From Gemmatimonadales bacterium (GTDB lineage: Bacteria > Gemmatimonadota > Gemmatimonadetes > Gemmatimonadales > GWC2-71-9), in the NCBI GenBank assembly GCA_030597435.1, contig JAUVRV010000019.1, forward strand, positions 1 to 14,868: a stretch of DNA of 14,868 nucleotides. Reading direction: 5' to 3'. The notes beneath the pieces are model-generated. The model saw only the letters and a list, made by a program, of their open reading frames with translations, was not told where the DNA came from and searched no databases. Each line of letters begins with the position of its first letter. Positions within the stretch are counted from its first letter, which is position 1. The translations under genes and the position numbers were made by a program. Positions 12,626-14,868 of this stretch are shown one piece after another.

Positions 12626-13471
12626 TCAAGTACCGATCTGCAGTCTCTCCCGATGCAACTCCTCGATGCTCTCGAGCCACGTATCCGGCACGTTCATCGA
12701 TCCCATCGGGGCGGGATCATGTCCGGACATGTCATCGCCGTGCCAATCCGAGCCGCCAGTAACCAGCATTCCGGTGTTGCTGGCAAGTGCATCGAGTCTG
12801 GCAGCCGTTGGGTCATCGTGCGCCGGATGTAGCACTTCGACTGCGTCCACACCTTGCCGCTTCAGTTCTGCCAGGATCACCTTGCTCGCTCGCAGCTTGA
12901 GATGCGCCGCGGAGGTCACCCCGCCCATTCCCTTGACCAGCGCAGTCACCTCCTCGAGTGGTGGCAGCTCCTTGGCAACAAACGCCGGTCGCCGATCAGC
13001 AAGGAACTTGCTGAACGCGCGATTGATGTCGGGAACGAGTCCCTCTTTGACCAACACGCGCGCCACGTGGGGCCGGCCTACGGTACCACCATCCGCCTCG
13101 GCCAGGACTGCATCGACCTCGATCGGCGCCCCCGCTCGACCCAAACGCTCGACTATGGCGTGAGCCCGGCGCACCCGTTTGGTCCTCTGATCGTCGAGAA
13201 ATCGCTGCAGGTCGGGATCGTCGAGCGGCAGGAAGTAACCCAGCAGGTGCAGCTCGCCCCAACTCACACCGACGCTGAACTCACATCCGGTCACTACTCT
13301 AACGCCGCACTGCTCACCGGCAGCCATCGCAGCCGCGACACCGTCGATGGTATCGTGATCGGTGAGCGCGATGGCGGACAGGTCCGCCGCCGCCGCCCGG
13401 CTCACTACATCAGCTGGAGAGTACTCGCCGTCTGACGCGGTGGAGTGGACATGCAGCTCTACCAACGGCAC
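12626..13471 (-). CDS. PHP-domain phosphoesterase (RNase AM / nucleoside 3',5'-bisphosphate phosphatase-like)
   Basis: The 281-residue product is a trinuclear metal phosphoesterase of the PHP family, in the YciV/TrpH branch whose studied members remove phosphate from 3',5'-bisphosphonucleosides and trim rRNA 5' ends. Metal ligands follow the family order: H7 and H9 in E-L-H-V-H-S, D14, H39 in L-T-D-H-D, E64 in G-C-E-F, H75, H135 in G-R-P-H, H190 in A-A-H, then D242 and H244 in G-S-D-W-H-G. The inserted helical segment (about 85-170) and length are normal for this branch. Translation starts at GTG 13471, two bases after the stop of the preceding small gene, so the two are probably cotranscribed. 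Confidence 0.9.
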   Translation of the reverse strand: MPLVELHVHSTASDGEYSPADVVSRAAAADLSAIALTDHDTIDGVAAAMAAGEQCGVRVVTGCEFSVGVSWGELHLLGYFLPLDDPDLQRFLDDQRTKRVRRAHAIVERLGRAGAPIEVDAVLAEADGGTVGRPHVARVLVKEGLVPDINRAFSKFLADRRPAFVAKELPPLEEVTALVKGMGGVTSAAHLKLRASKVILAELKRQGVDAVEVLHPAHDDPTAARLDALASNTGMLVTGGSDWHGDDMSGHDPAPMGSMNVPDTWLESIEELHRERLQIGT

Positions 13472-13473
13472 CC

Positions 13474-13749
13474 CTATCCGCGGTTGCGCTGGTAGCCGGC
13501 CTCTGGACTCGTGCCCGCGATCTGGGAAGCGTGGAGCAGCTGTGACAGGTAATCGTCAGACAACTCGGCCAAGGCGGCGTCCCAGCGACATGCACCGCGG
13601 GGTGAGAACCGAGAGACGCGACGTACTCTGTTCGGTCCCGTTCCCTTCTCAAATATGAGTGCAAACTCGTCACGATCGTACACGGTGATCCGGCCCGATG
13701 GATAGACCACCCAGCGATCGCCATCCACCTCGATACTGCGACGTGCCAT
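13474..13749 (-). CDS. Small hypothetical protein
   Basis: I do not recognise this 91-residue protein by function. It begins M-A-R-R-S-I-E-V-D-G-D-R-W-V-V-Y-P-S-G-R-I-T-V-Y and is strongly charged, with predicted strands in the first half and a helix near A-A-L-A-E-L-S-D-D-Y-L. It has no signal peptide or membrane segment. I prefer the ATG at 13749, with AAGGAG about 10 nt upstream; a TTG at 13755 would overlap the E2 stop as TTGA and add two residues. The gene sits snugly between the E2 gene and the PHP gene, so it is likely translated and cotranscribed with them. The compact Y-P-S-G-R-x-T-V-Y hairpin suggests a small beta-sheet fold, which is inference. Confidence 0.8.
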   Translation of the reverse strand: MARRSIEVDGDRWVVYPSGRITVYDRDEFALIFEKGTGPNRVRRVSRFSPRGACRWDAALAELSDDYLSQLLHASQIAGTSPEAGYQRNRG

Positions 13750-13751
13750 CC

Positions 13752-14868
13752 TCAAACCGCTCCTTCCGCGAAACCCTCTAAATCTTGTTTGACGTCCGCC
13801 ATGAACCGGTCGGCATCGGCGCCATCTACGACCCTGTGATCATAGGATAGCGACAGCATGCCTTGAGTCCGGATCGCAATAACGTCCTGCCCGTCGTCCA
13901 ACGTGATGACCTTGGGTCGCTTCTCAATCATGCCAATGCCCAGTATCGCCACCTGCGGCTGATTGATGATGGGAGCACCGATGTAGGACCCGAACACACC
14001 GGGATTAGTGATGGTGAACGTGCCGCGCTGGACCTCGTCCGGATTGAGTCGCTTGGTACGCGCCCTATCTCCCAGGTCGGCCATTCGCTTGGCCAGGCCC
14101 ACCAGCGACAGTTCATCTGCGTTCCTCATGACCGGGACGATCAAACCCCAGTCGAGCGCCACAGCGATTCCTATGTTGACGTCCTGGCGATAGATGATGG
14201 TTTCGCCGCTCACAGACGCATTCAGAATCGGGTGCCTGCGCAGGTTCTCGGCCACCACCTTCACGATGAAGGCGAGAAACGTGAGTCGTGCGCCCCGTTG
14301 CTCGTACTCGTTCTTCTTGGCTGCCCGAATCTCGGCAATCCTCGTAAAATCGATCTCGTAGTAGCTGGTAACGTGCGCCGCGATCCGGCGCGAAATGACC
14401 ATGTGATCCGCAGTCAGCTTCCGGATCCGACTCATGGGCTCGACGCGGTCGCCCGGCCAGGATTCGACAACGGGATGGGCAAGCTCCCCACCGCCCCCTG
14501 TCCAGGGGGGAGGGGGGGCAGAGGGGGCAGTGACGACAGACACAGCCACGGCGGATCCTGCTACCGGTGAGGCTCCGCGAGTTTCGATGTAGCCGAGTAT
14601 GTCCTTCTTGGTGACGCGTCCGGCGTGGCCCGTCCCCGGAATCGTACCGAGGTCGACTTCGTGCTCGGCGGCGATGCGACGTACCAGCGGCGTGGATTTC
14701 TGCCTCAAACGCTCCTCGGCGGTACCTGCACCCCCACCCCCGTCTCCACTCGGTGCAGCGGCAACTGCGGCCGGCCGCATGACCGGTTCGGCTTTGACCT
14801 CTTCAACAGCCGGCGGAGTGGGCGGGGCCGTCGGTGCCGCAGCAGTCTCCTCGACCGGAGGAGCCGCC
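13752..14868 (-). CDS. 2-oxoacid dehydrogenase E2 component (dihydrolipoamide acyltransferase), 5' end missing
   Basis: This is the C-terminal part of a dihydrolipoyl acyltransferase, the core of pyruvate, 2-oxoglutarate or branched-chain 2-oxoacid dehydrogenase complexes. The frame stays open to the window edge through an Ala/Pro/Glu-rich linker, so the lipoyl domain lies outside. Counting from the Met at 14780, the E1/E3-binding domain is at about 24-69 (S-T-P-L-V-R-R-I-A-A-E-H ... G-R-V-T-K-K-D-I), then a second flexible linker to 112, then the catalytic domain. The active-site motif D-H-R-V-V-D-G holds H315 and D319. The sequence N-P-G-V-F-G-S ... I-I-N-Q-P-Q-V-A-I-L-G-I-G fits 2-oxoglutarate or branched-chain types; I cannot decide which. 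A G-rich palindrome lies within the second linker. The TGA at 13754 is followed closely by the small hypothetical gene. Confidence 0.93.
   Translation of the reverse strand, partial: AAPPVEETAAAPTAPPTPPAVEEVKAEPVMRPAAVAAAPSGDGGGGAGTAEERLRQKSTPLVRRIAAEHEVDLGTIPGTGHAGRVTKKDILGYIETRGASPVAGSAVAVSVVTAPSAPPPPWTGGGGELAHPVVESWPGDRVEPMSRIRKLTADHMVISRRIAAHVTSYYEIDFTRIAEIRAAKKNEYEQRGARLTFLAFIVKVVAENLRRHPILNASVSGETIIYRQDVNIGIAVALDWGLIVPVMRNADELSLVGLAKRMADLGDRARTKRLNPDEVQRGTFTITNPGVFGSYIGAPIINQPQVAILGIGMIEKRPKVITLDDGQDVIAIRTQGMLSLSYDHRVVDGADADRFMADVKQDLEGFAEGAV
14490..14528. repeat. G-rich palindrome within the E2 linker
   Basis: CCCCCTG (14494-14500) and CAGGGGG (14503-14509) form a palindrome with almost no loop, followed by G-tracts of 7 (14512-14518) and 5 (14523-14527) on the plus strand. 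Within the gene it encodes the linker stretch A-P-S-A-P-P-P-P-W-T-G-G-G-G, unlike the Ala/Val/Pro linker beside it. The G-tracts could form a quadruplex on the plus strand. Confidence 0.7.

Noticed and set aside
13863..14570. Plus-strand open frame of 235 codons opposite the E2 gene
   Set aside because: Antisense shadow; the E2 frame is clearly the real one.

Overview
The window is a chromosomal stretch of moderately GC-rich bacterial DNA. All protein genes lie on the minus strand and a single tRNA gene lies on the plus strand. Several traits point to Gemmatimonadota or a nearby phylum of the FCB group: a TPR lipoprotein starting C-A-Y-Y-N-G-L-Y-N-A-N, frequent GTG/TTG starts, and an smpB / amidase / TPR / pyrD / pyrF string. 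I infer this from recalled gene content and did not test it.

Reading in the direction of transcription (high to low coordinates), the window holds the following. (1) The 3' part of a 2-oxoacid dehydrogenase E2 gene, a small conserved-looking hypothetical gene, and a PHP-family phosphoesterase, nearly contiguous. (2) A GloB-like metallo-beta-lactamase-fold hydrolase. (3) A carboxymuconolactone decarboxylase/AhpD-family gene interrupted by one in-frame TGA at 11498-11500, overlapped 4 nt at its end by an aspartase gene. (4) A MoeB/MoeZ-type adenylyltransferase with a rhodanese domain. (5) A repeat-rich 237-nt interval next to tRNA-Leu(CAG). (6) A six-gene run, smpB - amidase - TPR lipoprotein - pyrD - pyrF - secreted hypothetical, in which consecutive genes overlap by 4 nt (8 nt for pyrD/pyrF). 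(7) The alpha ribosomal cluster rpmJ - rpsM - rpsK - rpsD - rpoA - rplQ, with its own apparent promoter. No gene-free stretch exceeds 300 bases.

The most notable element is the AhpD-like gene. Its TGA sits exactly where the second Cys of the CxxC redox motif belongs (C-R-Y-[TGA]-L-A-A-H). The reading frame continues unchanged on both sides. Twenty nucleotides after the TGA comes the apical loop of a perfect 7-bp hairpin whose loop starts with G. This is the layout of a bacterial selenocysteine insertion element, so I annotate the gene as a selenoprotein with Sec in place of the peroxidatic Cys. Because the aspartase GTG overlaps the final TGA of this gene, aspartase translation may depend on UGA decoding and hence on selenium.

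The intergenic regions are unusually rich in short-period repeats: six-unit heptamer arrays (GATTTGC-like) at three places, two of them facing each other; polypurine/polypyrimidine tracts on both sides of the MoeZ gene; a 32-bp tandem duplication; a decamer array; and a G-rich palindrome inside the E2 linker. Divergent promoters with -35 boxes 8 bp apart appear to drive smpB and tRNA-Leu; the smpB transcript would be almost leaderless.
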